A stretch of DNA of 64,000 nt from Echinochloa phyllopogon (lineage: Eukaryota > Streptophyta > Magnoliopsida > Poales > Poaceae), in assembly GCA_033239725.1 (NCBI GenBank), contig BTCW01000003.1:11629501-11693500 (forward strand). Direction: 5' to 3'. Shown in pieces: positions 35,664 to 48,259 of this stretch; positions within the stretch are counted from its first letter, which is position 1, and every line of letters starts with the position of its first letter. The notes under the pieces were generated by a model that ran no database searches, was not told the DNA's origin, and worked only from the letters and a program-made list of their open reading frames with translations. Made by a program: the position numbers and the translations under genes.

Positions 35664-36000
35664 TAAAACTGAGGCACCGGGGGCGCTCCGCCCCGACACA
35701 GCACACGCGCTTCGGTCTCTTGGGCCGTTTCGGGTGGCAATTCGGAATCCTAACTCCGGCCCGAATTGTCGTCGTCGGTCGCGGCCCGTCTCTGCTCACC
35801 TCCCCCTACACCAGTCACTCACGCAAGTTCTGAACTCCGTCGCCGCCCAGCGGCGCTATTCCCCGCGCCGCCGCGAGACGTTCGCCCCTATCCCACGCCG
35901 TCCTCCGCTAGCCCGCATTCGCCTCAGTGGAGCCCCTGCTTAGTTGCCTCCATATATCCTGCAGATGGTTTCAATCCGCCAGTCCGCCTCGGCTAGTTCC

Positions 36001-36142
36001 GTGAGCTGCTATTGAGAAACTTGTGTGCTAGCGAGATGGTTTTTTATTACAAAGGTTGGATCTGTTGCTTCAAAAGTTACCTTGTTACAGTTTACAGCCT
36101 ACAGCTATAGTGATTATGTTCTTTTTATTGGGTTTCTTGCAG
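36001..36142 (+). other. Predicted 5' UTR intron of the PPR gene
   Basis: GTGAGC donor at 36001 and a TTTCTTGCAG acceptor at 36142 bound a T-rich 142-bp stretch upstream of the PPR start. Inferred only from splice signals. Confidence 0.5.
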
Positions 36143-36305
36143 GAGAATTTGATGTGACCTGAAAGCTGTGATCATTCATATCTCACGGGTCATATCCATC
36201 GATTTATATAAAGTAATATTGGTCCATGAAGTGTAGTTTGCACACAGCTCATTCCTCCTGCTGCTGGCACTGTCAATGTAAGGAGGGGATTGACATCCCT
36301 TGTCT

Positions 36306-38489
36306 ATGCGCCGGGCAGTCACAAGGTTCCTGCGCCGAACCCTTGTAATCAGGAGCTACCCCCCAGCGTTGCGCCTTTCCTCTCAGGCTTGTTGCTTGAA
36401 CAGCTCCGATAATGAGGAGCCCAGTCGGAGTTCTGCTCACAGTGATTATAGAACTCGGGGTCTGCTTCCCTTGATCACACTAGCAGTGCGGACTTCGAAC
36501 TGGGATGCTGCCAGGAATATAAGCTTCAGGGATTGTGTGAGGTTATACGGGCTATCTGGCTCAGTTGGTTTGTTTGCATTGCTTGTGCAGTCATTCTTGC
36601 CGTGGAGAATAAGAGAGACCCGGTGCTTGATTAAGAGCATTGTTGATTACTGTGGAAATGCCGGGCAGGAGCTGTTTGAGTTGGCTCCTATGTTGGTCAG
36701 CAAATTGGGTGGGTCAATGAAGCTCTTACAATTTTATGCTGCAGTCATCCGGATTCTTGTAGAGCTGTCAATGTTTGAAGACGCTCTTCTCACTTACATT
36801 GAGGCCAAGAAGGTTGGTGTTGAGCTGCGTTTGTGCAACTTCTTGCTGTTGTCTTTAGTCAAGGGGAATCAAACCATGTATGCTAGGAGTTTATTTGATG
36901 ACATGAAGAGTTCTGGTCCTTTACCCAATGTCTACTCTTATTCAGTTTTGATGAGTATGTATACACATGGAGAGAGATTATGCTTAGAGGAAGCTTTTGA
37001 GCTTCTTTGTGAAATGGAATTGAATGGTGTGAGACCAAATGCTGCAACATATGGAACTTACCTCTATGGTCTTTGCCGCTCTGGACAGGTGACATCTGCA
37101 TGGGACTATCTTCAAACTCTTTCTCAGAGTGGGGGCCATTGCAGCAATTATTGTTTTAATGCTGTGATTCATGGTTTCTGTACTGAAGGTCAGGTTCACA
37201 AAGCCACAGAAGTATTTCATGGGATGAGGAAATATGGTTTTGTCCCAGATGTCCACAGCTACAGCATATTAGTTGATGGGTTCTGCAAACAAGGGGATTT
37301 ATTGGCAGGTTATGACATACTTGATGAAATGTTAAGAAATGGAATAAGTCCTAATCCAGTGAGTTATAGTTCACTTCTGCATGGTCTTTGCAAGACTGGA
37401 ATGGTTGAATTGGCATTTAAGATTTTCGAGAACCTCGGAGACCTAGGTTTCGAGCATGACCACATAATTTACAGCATCATTTTTCATGGTTGTTGCCAAC
37501 ATTTAAATCTCCAGACTGTCTATGACCTTTGGTTTGACATGATTCATCATGGTTTTGCTCCAGATGTTTACAATTATACTAGTCTGATTTACGTATTATG
37601 TAGACATAGATACCTTCAAGAAGCACTCAGAGTGTTTGAGCTCATGCTTGAGAGTGGGTTGAGTCCGAACATTGTGACATGCACAATCCTAGTTGACAGC
37701 TTTAGCAAAGAAGGGATGGTTGGTGAAGCCTTCCTGTTCCTGGATAGAATACATCAGTCATTGGGAATTGTACCAAACCTTTGCATGTACAGAGTTATCA
37801 TCAGTGGCCTTTGCAAGGTCAACAAATGTAGTGATGTGTGGAAGATTTTTGTGGACATGATAAAGAGGGGTTACGTTCCGGATGTTGTCCTCTACAGTAT
37901 TATTATTGACGGCTTTGTGAAAGCTTTGAAAATGCAGGAGGCCTTAAGGCTGTATCATAAGATGTTGCAGGAAGGCATAAAACCTAACATGTTTACATAT
38001 ACTAGCCTCATAAATGGGCTGTGTCGTGATGATAGATTCCCTGAAGCTATGGAATTGATGAGGGATATTATTGGGGAGGAACTGGTACTTGACAAGGTGT
38101 TGTGCACATCTATCATTGCTTGCTATTGTAGGCATTCAAATATGAAGGCTGCTGTGGAAATGCTCAGAGTGATGGAAAGAAGAGAGGTGTTACCAGATTC
38201 TTTTGTATATACTTGTCTAATTGATGGATATAGTAAAGTGCTTGCGATGGATGGTGCACGCTGGATGATGGAAGAAATGGAAAAAAGGAAGCTTAAACCT
38301 ACTGTAGTAACCTATACAGCTCTCATTGTTGGATACCTTAAAACAGGGGATGAGAAAAAAGCTGAAATTATGTACAACAGTATGCTTCAGGCAGGCATTG
38401 TTCCGGATGGCAAGCTGAGTTGTATTTTGGGCATTGACAATGATAGGGGTGATTCTGATTATTCTCAGAAAGCGAAGGGTGTAACATAG
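36306..38489 (+). CDS. P-class pentatricopeptide repeat protein
   Basis: Intronless 727-aa gene. The Arg-rich start MRRAVTRFLRRTLVIRSYPP lacks acidic residues and looks like a mitochondrial (or dual) targeting peptide. About 15 PPR units of ~35 aa run from residue ~175 to ~700, with consensus pieces such as YSILVDGFCKQG, YSSLLHGLCKTG and YTSLINGLCRDD, ending each in …G(I/F/V)(S/K/V)P. No E, E+ or DYW extension, so P class: organellar RNA binding, stabilisation or splicing rather than editing. The first ATG of the frame is used. The target RNA cannot be inferred. Confidence 0.93.
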   Translation: MRRAVTRFLRRTLVIRSYPPALRLSSQACCLNSSDNEEPSRSSAHSDYRTRGLLPLITLAVRTSNWDAARNISFRDCVRLYGLSGSVGLFALLVQSFLPWRIRETRCLIKSIVDYCGNAGQELFELAPMLVSKLGGSMKLLQFYAAVIRILVELSMFEDALLTYIEAKKVGVELRLCNFLLLSLVKGNQTMYARSLFDDMKSSGPLPNVYSYSVLMSMYTHGERLCLEEAFELLCEMELNGVRPNAATYGTYLYGLCRSGQVTSAWDYLQTLSQSGGHCSNYCFNAVIHGFCTEGQVHKATEVFHGMRKYGFVPDVHSYSILVDGFCKQGDLLAGYDILDEMLRNGISPNPVSYSSLLHGLCKTGMVELAFKIFENLGDLGFEHDHIIYSIIFHGCCQHLNLQTVYDLWFDMIHHGFAPDVYNYTSLIYVLCRHRYLQEALRVFELMLESGLSPNIVTCTILVDSFSKEGMVGEAFLFLDRIHQSLGIVPNLCMYRVIISGLCKVNKCSDVWKIFVDMIKRGYVPDVVLYSIIIDGFVKALKMQEALRLYHKMLQEGIKPNMFTYTSLINGLCRDDRFPEAMELMRDIIGEELVLDKVLCTSIIACYCRHSNMKAAVEMLRVMERREVLPDSFVYTCLIDGYSKVLAMDGARWMMEEMEKRKLKPTVVTYTALIVGYLKTGDEKKAEIMYNSMLQAGIVPDGKLSCILGIDNDRGDSDYSQKAKGVT

Positions 38490-40792
38490 ATATTCACATG
38501 GAACTTTATTAACCTGGTGGAAGGGCTTCTCTATTATGGCGATGAGCTCGCTTAGTGCGGGACAGTGTTGGCTCCATTTATTTCTTCCACTTCCATACTT
38601 CCATTCTATGATCAATGCATGGAAAGAAGTAACCAGAAAACTGGCAATTTAATCCATGGGTGATCATTACAGGTTAGCCCTTGCCTCATGCAAATAATCA
38701 AGATAAGTTATATTAATCTGCCATTTTAGAAATGCTCTTTTTAGTTTTACCTTATCAAAAGCTAGATTTAACTTCAGGCTACTTCACATATATGTGTCTT
38801 CTGCACCCCTTGAAACTATTCCTTGTTCAGCATTAATCTTGTTACTAGAGCAGGTTCAGCTTGTCTTGGTTCATTTCTATTAGTGCCAGCTAGATTTCAG
38901 CTTGTAATTAAGCAAAATAATAGTTAGATCATAGGAGGCAGTGAGCATTAAATATTAATTATGAGGATATCATGGACAGGTATGGCCCTGTTGTGTTCTT
39001 ATGGGTATGCCTAGTGTGTTTTTGATAAACACCTACAAAGTTAGGACTGATTTCCAACATTCCTGTTTTCCAAATTTCGCATTAGAAAGTTTTTTTTTGT
39101 TTCCACAACAGCCCTACAAAATTTGTTACATTCAACCATGCTATTATTTCAAGATTACTTTCATGTAAAATCTTCTTTACCATCTTTAGTACTTGCATAC
39201 ACATGAGCTGGACAGATTTGAAAGGTCACAGCAATCCATGAATGAAATCAAATGGCTGAAATTTAAAATCACCCACACCTGAAATCAATGCCATTAGTGG
39301 TTAATTGTTCCACCTTCCCTGCCTTCGCATCCCCTTCAAAGAGAACAGCACCTCATTTGATCCATCTTGTGTGGGCTGATTTGTGAACCACCTCGCTCAT
39401 GCATACAAAACTGCACTCTGACTGAAGCCACCGCATGGCTGAAGAGGCAAGGCACTCCAAGCCACCATTGAACTATTGAAGACGCCGCTCTGTTTATAAA
39501 GCCCTTGAATAAATAAATTGTTTGGCATTATGTTTGCCATGATGCCCATAAGTAAGTTGTATAAAAATAAAAAAAGTCAATTATATTATTCTGGATTTGT
39601 AGAAAGTGCACTAGGTCTTAAGTCGAGGGATCAAAATGTTCTCTGTGAAATTTTCGTTTACTGAGATGTAAGTATATTTTAATATTTTCCATACTCTGCA
39701 GCTTGGGCGCTTGGCTTTTGAGAAATGAGAAGCATGGTTGTTTCTCTGTTTGATGGGCATATTGAGACTGGCTGCAAAGGAAAGACCAACAACAACCTAG
39801 GGTTGAGCTATCCTCTTCTTTTTTTTTTGGAAATTAGTTATCCTCTTTCTTGATCAACCATCAAGGAGCAGAAGCTCCCTATTGACATATATCACCGAAG
39901 ACAAGTCTGCCAATTGGACTGTAGAGAAAATTCGTGGGCCTTAGTGGTCCGATGCTTTAAGAAAGCAAGAACTCAGAATGGAATGACTTTGAATACCGAT
40001 TTCTTGGTAAAGAACCTTTGAATTAAAACTTGGCGGATGATGTGCCGATAGAAAACTATAGTGATGAAGCAACTGTTGTAAAAAGTGACAGGATGTATGG
40101 TATTTGGTATTGGTCAAACGTGTCCCATGCCACGGAAGCACTGCGTCTTCTTGACGCTAACGATGTGATCATGATAATATCACATGGCAGGGATCCCTGT
40201 TATCCGCTCCCGGATTTATGTTTTGATTCAATTCCGTTCCATACAATAACCTCTTTGCGTACTATATGCAGCTCAGGTATATCTGTTATCCACACGACCA
40301 TCGTGTCAATACACGACCATCGTGGGTCCATGTTTATGGTCATTTAGCTTGTTCAGGGCAGATTGAGAATTCATAACCAATTTTTCGAGAAAAGTACTAT
40401 ACAGTTACAACAAAGACGATCAGTAGTGCTAAGAAAACTACGCAAAGCACGGTCTCTAACCCAAAAAACGACTTACGCAATCCACCAGTGCATGGTAGCC
40501 CAGCGAAGTTCAGTTCACGAGCTGCTCAAAATCTGATGTTATTACTGAAATGTAGCTGTAAAACACGGCGCATTCCGAGCAAATTACAAAAATCAAACCG
40601 TATCAAAATTTGGAAACCCTCCCATGGGAAACTCCAGTGTCTTTGGCACGACAGACCCTCAGCCTCGCAACTCCCAATTGTACGTCAGATATTCAGACTG
40701 CCCAGTAAGAGACTCGTTTCCAGGCAGTTGCCAATCCATGGTCAGGCTTCAGGGGGCTTTCAGTTGCCGAGTAAACAGGAACCTTTGTGAGC
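38490..40792. other. PPR 3' flank and intergenic DNA
   Basis: AT-rich with no supported gene. Candidate small frames (39941-40141 minus, 40030-40347 plus, 40488-40790 plus) have no recognisable domain. Part of 40500-40792 may be the eIF5B 3' UTR (minus). Confidence 0.4.
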
Positions 40793-43700
40793 TCATTGTA
40801 TCTTCAATATTGTTTTCAACTTTACAACAAGTTTCCAGTCTTCCATAGACAAATCCTCCTGCATTATTAACAATTAAAAGATACAAATTAGTAACTAATA
40901 CTGATCTACACGACCCACATGAAAAACAAGGTTCAAAAATTGAACTTGCCCTGTAATTTTGTTTCAAAATATCAATTGATCGCCTTGAGATCCGGCTAAC
41001 AAGCTCATCTTCCATATCAAAGTGTCTGCCGAAACTCCTCTGCTGCTCATCAGAATTATTCGCAATAATCTGTTCACAAACCCAGCAAACATTAGTAAAC
41101 AAACCCAGCAAACATTAGTAAACAAACCCAGGATAATAAGCTTAATGGATAGAGCTGTGGATGAATTCACAAACCTTTATAGCAACCTTTTGCCCTTTTG
41201 TGGCCATATCAACTTGCTTGTGATTAATTTCAATTGAGGCAATCTTCCCAATATCAATAAATTCTTTAGTGGGTATGCAGAGCGGAGTTCCGATCTAGAT
41301 GACAAACAAAACCAAGAAATCAGACAACATTCTTATCTGAAAATATGGTCAGAAGTTAGAATGGAAAGCCCTAACATAGTAACAACCTAACAGGCACCAA
41401 GTGCTAGGCAGGCAGCGGGAGGCATGTGGCACTTCATCGGCGATTAGGCAGACTCAGCGGCTCCGTCTAAGTGGCTGCTTTTCTGCCCCGAAACAGTGAA
41501 CATAGGATTCTATTCTGGCATCTGAATACTTATATGACAGTTCCTAGATGTGAACATATTGGATTTGTCCGTGTCTCGCTAACTAGATGCAAACCTATTG
41601 GATTTATTTGTCTTGCTAGTTAGGCCTGACTACTGAATGAAGCAACAAGAAAAAAAGATCATGCCAGCCCCAAAATACCTTAGCTATTCCTTCAAGGACA
41701 TCAACACCCAAAACAATTGGATCCTTCTTGTTGAAGACACAGTTTGGCATAATCTTAAGAACACAAGGGAACACAGCTTCTTCAGCACTTTCCTTCTTCT
41801 TTTCTTCCTTGAGATTCTTAATGTATGCTGTAAATTGGTCAAAGAGGTGGTATATTATATCTGCCACAAAGATCTTCACACCGGACTCTTCTGCAAGATC
41901 ACGGGCATCAGGCATCACTTTGACATCAAAGGCCAAGATAGTTGCATATTCTTTCTTTCTCTCAAGCATAACACTAGCCTTCATAACATCCTTCTTGTGG
42001 ACTGGCCCAATACTGAAATCACAGAAGGGAATATTCACAGCAGGGCTCTTCAAGAACTCAGTGAGAGCTTCCAAAGATCCAAGGGTAGATGCCTGTACAT
42101 AGACACCCTCGCCACTCTTATCAATCCGGCTCCTAACCCTTGCCATCTCTTCCATAACAGCATCATTTAGTTTGTCTAGATCATCATCAGGTCCTAACAC
42201 ATAAAGAGCCGTCCCTGCAATTGCATGTTCAAGACCCTGAAGAAAGCAATCGTTAATATACTGCCATACAACTCTGAAATGTCAAATAGAAACTGTACCC
42301 ACCTGAGCAGATATTTTAACTCCTTGTGCAGCTCTGATCTCTTTATGATGTAGGTAGGTGCCCTGAAAATAGGAATTTTTGGGTGTATTACATCAGCTTG
42401 AAGTCAACTAGAAAACTTGTTGCTGGTGAAATAAATGAATGGCATTAAAGCAACAAACTTAAAACATAGCTATCCAAAAAAAAAAAGTTACTGACCAATT
42501 GAATGACAGTTGGCAATGCTTCTTGGTAGGACTAAGCACAGCAATTTGAAATGAGACTAAAACACTGATGCAGTAGGTGTTCTTAATATACAAAGTAATT
42601 TCATCCTGATGAAAGACCCCCCAACCCACTCTACAAGAAAGTACTACCTCCGTTCCAAATTACTATTCGCTGTTGACTTTTTTTTCTTGGGTTCAATATC
42701 AGCAAGGACTAGAGTGGTAACATGACCCCCCACACAACAGTAGTTTTACATAGATACAAGAGCAGTAACATATGAATGGCCAACCTACATCTACCAAATG
42801 AAGTGTAACAAATAGTAATCCTATATAAAATAACATTCACCATCAGTACGAGTCAAAAACCCATCCCCAACAATACAAAAATATGTTGCTGGGTGTGAAT
42901 CTCCAAATAAACAAAGCTGCAACATTGTCAAGACACTCACCTTAACTCGAAGCTCTCTCATTGGGTGAGGTGTTAACAAAGCCCTCACAGTTGTCACAAT
43001 GGGTCCCTATATAAAGACAACCAGAAAATTAGGCATCTTAAAAATTCTGATCCTATTTTAGCACTTGAAAAATAAAGTAAAATGACTTCTACCTGCATGC
43101 CACAAACAACTATTTGATCTCCCTCGTGCAGTATACCATTGACCAAAACAACATCAATTGTAGTACCATGACCTTCCACAACCTTGACTTCCAGTACAGT
43201 ACACTGAAATGCAAGAAGATGATTGATAAGAATGCATTTTTCCATAACGGCATAGAGATCAAAGTGCATTACCTAGATAACTGATAAGAACACATGTTTC
43301 GGTAATGGCATAGAGATCAAAGTACCTGGACTTCATCAACAAAAGTAAGCTTTTCTTCCATAGTCTTTTGTGCCCATTGAACCAACAGTAGGAGCAAATC
43401 AGGGATGCCTTCACCACTAATAAGATCAGGGAGTAACATGTAAGCTAAATATGCCAATGATATGATATCTGCTGTAATAATCTTAAAATGAATGAAGCAG
43501 CAAGTTAATGATCAAACCTTACAGCACTTGTAGGCACTATGTTAAAGGTATCTTCCATCTCCTTGTTCTTGTAGTACAAAGCAGTATTCACTCCTTGCAT
43601 CTTGAATTGTGTCACAATCTGATGGGCAATGCAACACAATAAAAAACATGTTTTAATCATGGCAATGCATAATAACTTTTCCTTTAAAAAAGGAAACAAT

Positions 43701-46382
43701 AATGTGATGCCCACTCACATCTGTAACTCTCATATTGAACTCCCTCTTAACATCTTCATTTTGTTGCTTTAAAGCCTTCACAATAGGAGCATTTAGACAT
43801 TTCTTCCAACCATAAAGACGATCAACCTGAGTGAAAATAAAAAAATTAAAGTAATGAATTGACAACAGAACAGTAAGGAAAACGAAAAGTTGACGGACTT
43901 CTCCTCCAGAATATACCTTATTCAAAGCAACAATAAACACTGCATCTCGACTCTTCAAAAGATTTAGGGATTCAATTGTCTGAGGTTCAAGCCCATGCAT
44001 GATGTCAACAACCAAAATGGCAATATCACACAAACTTGAACCTCTAGAACGCAGATTACTGAAGGACTCGTGGCCAGGGGTATCAATAACAAGCAGTCCT
44101 GGAACCTTCAGTGTAGCATCAGCTTTCAACTCCCTGGTCCTCTCTCTAATGTTTTCAGTAGGGAAGTATGTTGCTCCTATCTGTTGGGTAATACCCCCAG
44201 CTTCGCCTTCTTGCACATTGGTGCGTCTAATACAATCTAGCAGCTTTGTCTTACCAGTATCGACGTGACCAAGGATGCAGCAAATTGGTGATCTGAGGTC
44301 ACTAGCATTCTTAGAGCTATCCTCTTTGACAGGTCCTTTCCTTTTGTTCCGCTTAATGTTTCCATTATTGGCACCGCCATCATCAGTTTCACTCTTTTTA
44401 GAGTTTGCAATAGGAGGAACAACCTTTTTGACAGGTTGTGCTTTAGAATTTTCCTGCTTCTGAACAGGCTCAGACTTCTTGACAACAGGCTTCGCCTCTT
44501 CCTCATCAAAAGCACTTGTCTTAGGCAAGTTCACATCAATATCATCCCAGCTCTTTGCATCCCATTCATCCTCATCTTCCTCTTCTTCTTCTGGTTTTGG
44601 CTCTTCATCCTCCAGATCAGGCTCGTTTTTCTCCTCAGATTCCTCTACCTGAGATTGAGATTCTTGATCCACAAGCACATATTCTTCTTCATCATTGTTG
44701 GCTTCATTAACCTCTTCCTGTTGTTCTTCAACTACCTTTGCAGTCTCTACTGTCTTTGATTGAGTTTTCTTTTTCTTAGAGTCATATATTGGCCTCTTCT
44801 TTGTCTCAGGGGCGGCACCCTCAGCTTTTTGGAGTTCACTCTGCTCAAGGAATTGTCTCCTCATGGCTTCTAACCTCTTCGCTTCCTCCTTCTGCTTGCC
44901 AGTCAAGAGCTTACCCTCCTGCTTCTTCTTCAGCAACTTCTCCTTTTCCTTCTCCTTCTTCCTCCTCTTTGCTTCCTCCGCTTTCCTCTCCTCCTCCTCG
45001 CGCCGCAGCCGCTCTTCCTCCTCCTTCCTCAATCGCTCTTCCTCCTCTCTCTTCTGTCTCTCCTCAGCTTCCTTCCTCCTGGCGAGGGCCTCTTGCATCT
45101 CCCGAACATGCTTAGGGAGCTTCTTCATGTCAACCTTCCCTTTAGGAGCCTCTTGCTCCTTCTCCTCCTCTTTCTTAGCCTCCGCACCCTTTGCTGCCGC
45201 CTTTTTCTCCTTCTCCTTTTCCTTCTTCTTCTTCTTCTTCTTGGCAGCAGCAGATTCCACCTCTCCTCCTTCCGCGGCCTTGTCATCCACATTACCATCA
45301 TCTGCAGCTCCCGCGTCCTCCTTGGCCACTGAGGCAGGATCCAGTGCCCGCACTGGCTTGTCCTCCTTCTCTGCAGGTGGGGCGTCACCAAGCTCAGCAA
45401 GAAGCTTGTCCAACTCCTCTTCTTCCTGTGCTGTCCTTCCACTCTTCTTCTTTTTCTTCTTTGATTTCTTCCCTTCAGCATCGTCCACAGGGGCAGCAGC
45501 AGCAGGGACAGGGGCCTCATCCTTCATGTCCTTGGTCTCAGGCTCCTCAACAGGAGGCGGGTGGTCATCCATCTCCGCAAGGATCTGGTCTATATCCTCA
45601 CCATCCACCATAAACCCTCCCTTCTTTTTCTTCTTCTTTGATTTCTTTCCAGCAGCGTCATTCACGTCAGCGGCAGGCACAGAATCATCAGCTTTCACCT
45701 CCTCCGGCTCAGGCTCATCCGCAGGCTGAGGATCCTCTATCTCAGCCAGGAGCTTGACGATGTCCTCGTCGTCCGTGACAAACGCGCCCTTCTTTTTCTT
45801 CTTCTTCTGGGACTTCTTTGCAGCTGCCGCAGCAGTGACTGAGGGATCCTCATCTTCCTCGTCAGCCACGGGTGGGGGCGGCGGAGCAGGCTCGTCGTCC
45901 TCGTCTTTGCCAGGCGCAGAGCGAGCTACCTTGTCCTTCTTCTTTTTCTTCTTCTTGGCCTTGCTGAAGTCGAAATCGAGGTCGTCGTCGTCTTCGGCAT
46001 CGGCGGTGGCCTCCGGCTCGGCCACAGCAGCCGGGGCGGGCTCTTCCTCATCCTGATCCTCATCCGCCTCCTCGAGCGCGTTGAAGGCGCTGAAGGAGGC
46101 GGCGGGGGCGGCCGCGCCCTTCTTCTTCTTCTTCTTGCCGGTGAAGACGAGGTTGACGGGCTCGTCGTCGTCGTCCTCGTCCGCGGCGGGCGGGGGCGGT
46201 GGAGGGGGCTCGTAGTCGTCGTCGTCGTTGGCGGCGGCCTTGCCCCCCTTCTTCCCCTTCTTGCCGCCCTTCTTGGGCTTCTCCTTCTCCGCGGCGGGCG
46301 GCGGCGGCGCGGGGTCGGCGGCGTCGTCCTGCGGGAAGGAGTACTCGTCGTCGTCGATGGCGACGTTCTTCTTGCGCCCCAT
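40793..46382 (-). CDS. eIF5B: Eukaryotic translation initiation factor 5B (GTPase)
   Basis: Eleven minus-strand exons, 5' to 3': 46382-43917, 43826-43719, 43618-43518, 43416-43326, 43203-43093, 43006-42941, 42362-42303, 42236-41679, 41294-41175, 41069-40950, 40858-40793; 1288 aa. Residues 1-~690 are a lysine/acidic low-complexity extension. The IF2-type G domain has G1 GHVDTGKT (705), G3 DTPGHE (~767) and G4 NKVD, the latter split by intron 1 between NK and VD. The C-terminus ends …SMEDWKLVVKLKTILKIQ. eIF5B hydrolyses GTP to join the 60S subunit to the 48S complex. The last intron uses a GC donor (GCAAGT after AGG at 40950). Intron 1 is 90 nt, open and in frame. Confidence 0.95.
41076..41130 (+). 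repeat. 23-bp tandem repeat in eIF5B intron 9
   Basis: Two full units of ACAAACCCAGCAAACATTAG plus TAA and a third partial unit, just outside the acceptor of exon 10. Confidence 0.85.
42643..42700 (-). mobile_element. Stowaway-like MITE fragment in eIF5B intron 6
   Basis: CTACCTCCGTTCCAAATTAC TATTCGCTGTTGAC matches the terminus of the Stowaway at 25.7 kb; the other end is missing. Confidence 0.6.
43224..43330 (+). repeat. ~58-bp tandem duplication across eIF5B intron 4
   Basis: TGATAAGAA at 43224 and 43282, each followed by a CAT-TTTCC-TAA-like stretch and GGCATAGAGATCAAAGT. The second copy runs into exon 4's donor site. Confidence 0.7.
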
Positions 46383-46395
46383 GGGCCTAGGGTTT
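46381..46395 (-). promoter_or_regulatory. Telo-box and GGCCCA motif at eIF5B start
   Basis: On the minus strand AAACCCTA (46395-46388) and GGCCCAT (46387-46381) lie directly before and over the start codon. Telo-box plus site II pairs typify plant translation-machinery genes. A (GCGAT)n run at 46490-46512 lies further upstream. Confidence 0.5.
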
Positions 46396-46744
46396 GGGTT
46401 GGCGGGGGCGAGCGGCGGGAGAGAATGCGGCGGACGGAGATCGACTCGACGGAGGGGAGGGGGAAAGGAAGGAAAACCCTACTTCCGTGGGCGATGCGAT
46501 GCGATGCGATGCGAATTGGAGGAATTGGGTGGGGGATTAAAAATTGAGATGGATCGATTTTGCTTTTGCTTGTAAAAGAAAACGCAAACGTAAAGGGGTT
46601 TCGCCGTGTACTCTGCTCTTTACGTTATTTATATCATCCATTTCCCCCTTTACCTCCCCTCCATCATGTCCTCCTCCCTGTGAGTATATTTATGAAAATG
46701 AAAAAAATACAAGCAACATGTCGAGCTTGTTTGCTTCACACAGT

Positions 46745-46879
46745 CGCCCTGTCCGTTCGGATGGTTTCCAGCGAGCCAACAGTGTTTTTCTCTCAGCGAA
46801 AACCAGCGTCAGCCACCAACTAGCAGTGTTTTTTTCTCAGTAAAAACCAGCGTCAGCCACCAGTCAAACGAACAGGGCG
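46745..46879. mobile_element. MITE upstream of eIF5B
   Basis: 135 bp with inverted ends CGCCCTGTCCGTT / AACGAACAGGGCG and a possible 3-bp AGT duplication. The interior contains a ~52-bp tandem duplication (CAGTGTTTTTCTCTCAG…CAGCGTCAGCCACCA). Confidence 0.7.
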
Positions 46880-48259
46880 AGTATTGCATCTTATGGGCTC
46901 CTATATTTGAAGGGGGAAAAGATACTCTGGCTGCGAAGTAAAGTCTGTGTGTAAATGTGCGTTCATGGTTTGTGCAGGGGTCGAATCTGGTATTCAATTT
47001 GTTTGTTTTTTAATACTCTCTCGCTTTTTTATAAAGTAAAAAACATGCTGAGTCTGGATGGGCCAAACGCCCAAACTCCCCAGCCTATCCATGTGATGGA
47101 GATGTGCTCGATTATATGTTCTGTTGGCACTAATAATCGAAGTGCTCAAGATTTCACTTGCACATCTTAAGCGCTTACTCCTTGGCAAGGCTTGGTTTTG
47201 TTGTGTTTGGGGGAAAATATTTGTAGCTCGTACGGAAACAATAAAATCGGTGTAAGCCACTAAGCCTCCATTTTTTTTTAAATTCTAAAATCGAAACAAG
47301 GCACTACTCCGGCTTCTTTCGACGCCACTAGCTTATGAGAAGCTGTTTGTTCATTCACTTCCCCAGTTTTCCCTTGGGCTCCAGGGGGATTTGGAAGGCT
47401 GGTACCTCCGTCCAGCTATGCCAAATAAACGCTGCAGCTTCTTCGAAGCGGGGGCCCTTGCCGTTTCCCAATTCTTCATTTCCTCCTCAGGAAAGTTTCC
47501 CAACCCAAATTAGAGGAATAGAGGTACATAATTGTTTCCTTATCGGTACCATATCTACATTCACCAACTGCGAAAGTGAGGCCCGAAACGAGCTACCTCC
47601 CAGCAAGTATTCGAAAGCGTCTACGGTTCGTGTGGTCGGTCAGCTTGGATTGGAAAAGCATGGCATAACATGCTCTTAATTCTCCAAAGTGTGATCAACT
47701 GTCAACTCCACTAATTATCATGACAGAAAGATGCATAAGCATGGCAGAATGGTGTGGCATCCTCATCAGTAAAACAAGTCTTTTGAGAACCTGACGGCGT
47801 CGTATATGATATAGGCACATCACAGTTGTTGCAGAAACTACTACAGTATACTTAGTATTCTTGCGCTGCTAATATTCTGCTACTATATATATCAAAGCAC
47901 AAGTACAGTGTTCGATTAGGTAGTTTTGTGCTAGTAATTTCTATTGTACCTTTACCTGTCAACAAAAACAATGCTCCAGACTCAATCTGTAATACCTACT
48001 TCTACATATGTATGTCATTTTTCTTTCAGATTTGGACCCTAGAATCAATCACCTTAGCTGGTCAGCCCAATCCCCAACCAGATTAGACTTATGTTGAATC
48101 TGTACCCTGAACAGGCGTGTCAGCCTATATACGGTTGTGGGAAAAGGCAAGTGCTGGGCTAACCAATGTACATGTGCAGCAGACTAAAAGGATCTTTTTC
48201 TCCACATTTCTGGCGTCCTAGTAACTATTGTTATTGTCCATGTCTTCCTGAACCCATGG
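46880..48259. other. Intergenic between eIF5B and PP2C
   Basis: No gene supported. The right part (about 47950-48259) probably holds the PP2C 3' UTR on the minus strand. Confidence 0.4.

Noticed and set aside
44863..45729. Ser/Phe-rich plus-strand frame of 288 aa
   Set aside because: Antisense of the Lys/Glu-rich eIF5B N-terminus.
43653..46382. 909-aa uninterrupted protein
   Set aside because: The frame reads through eIF5B intron 1 and beyond the exon 2 donor; the conserved G domain continues through spliced exons.
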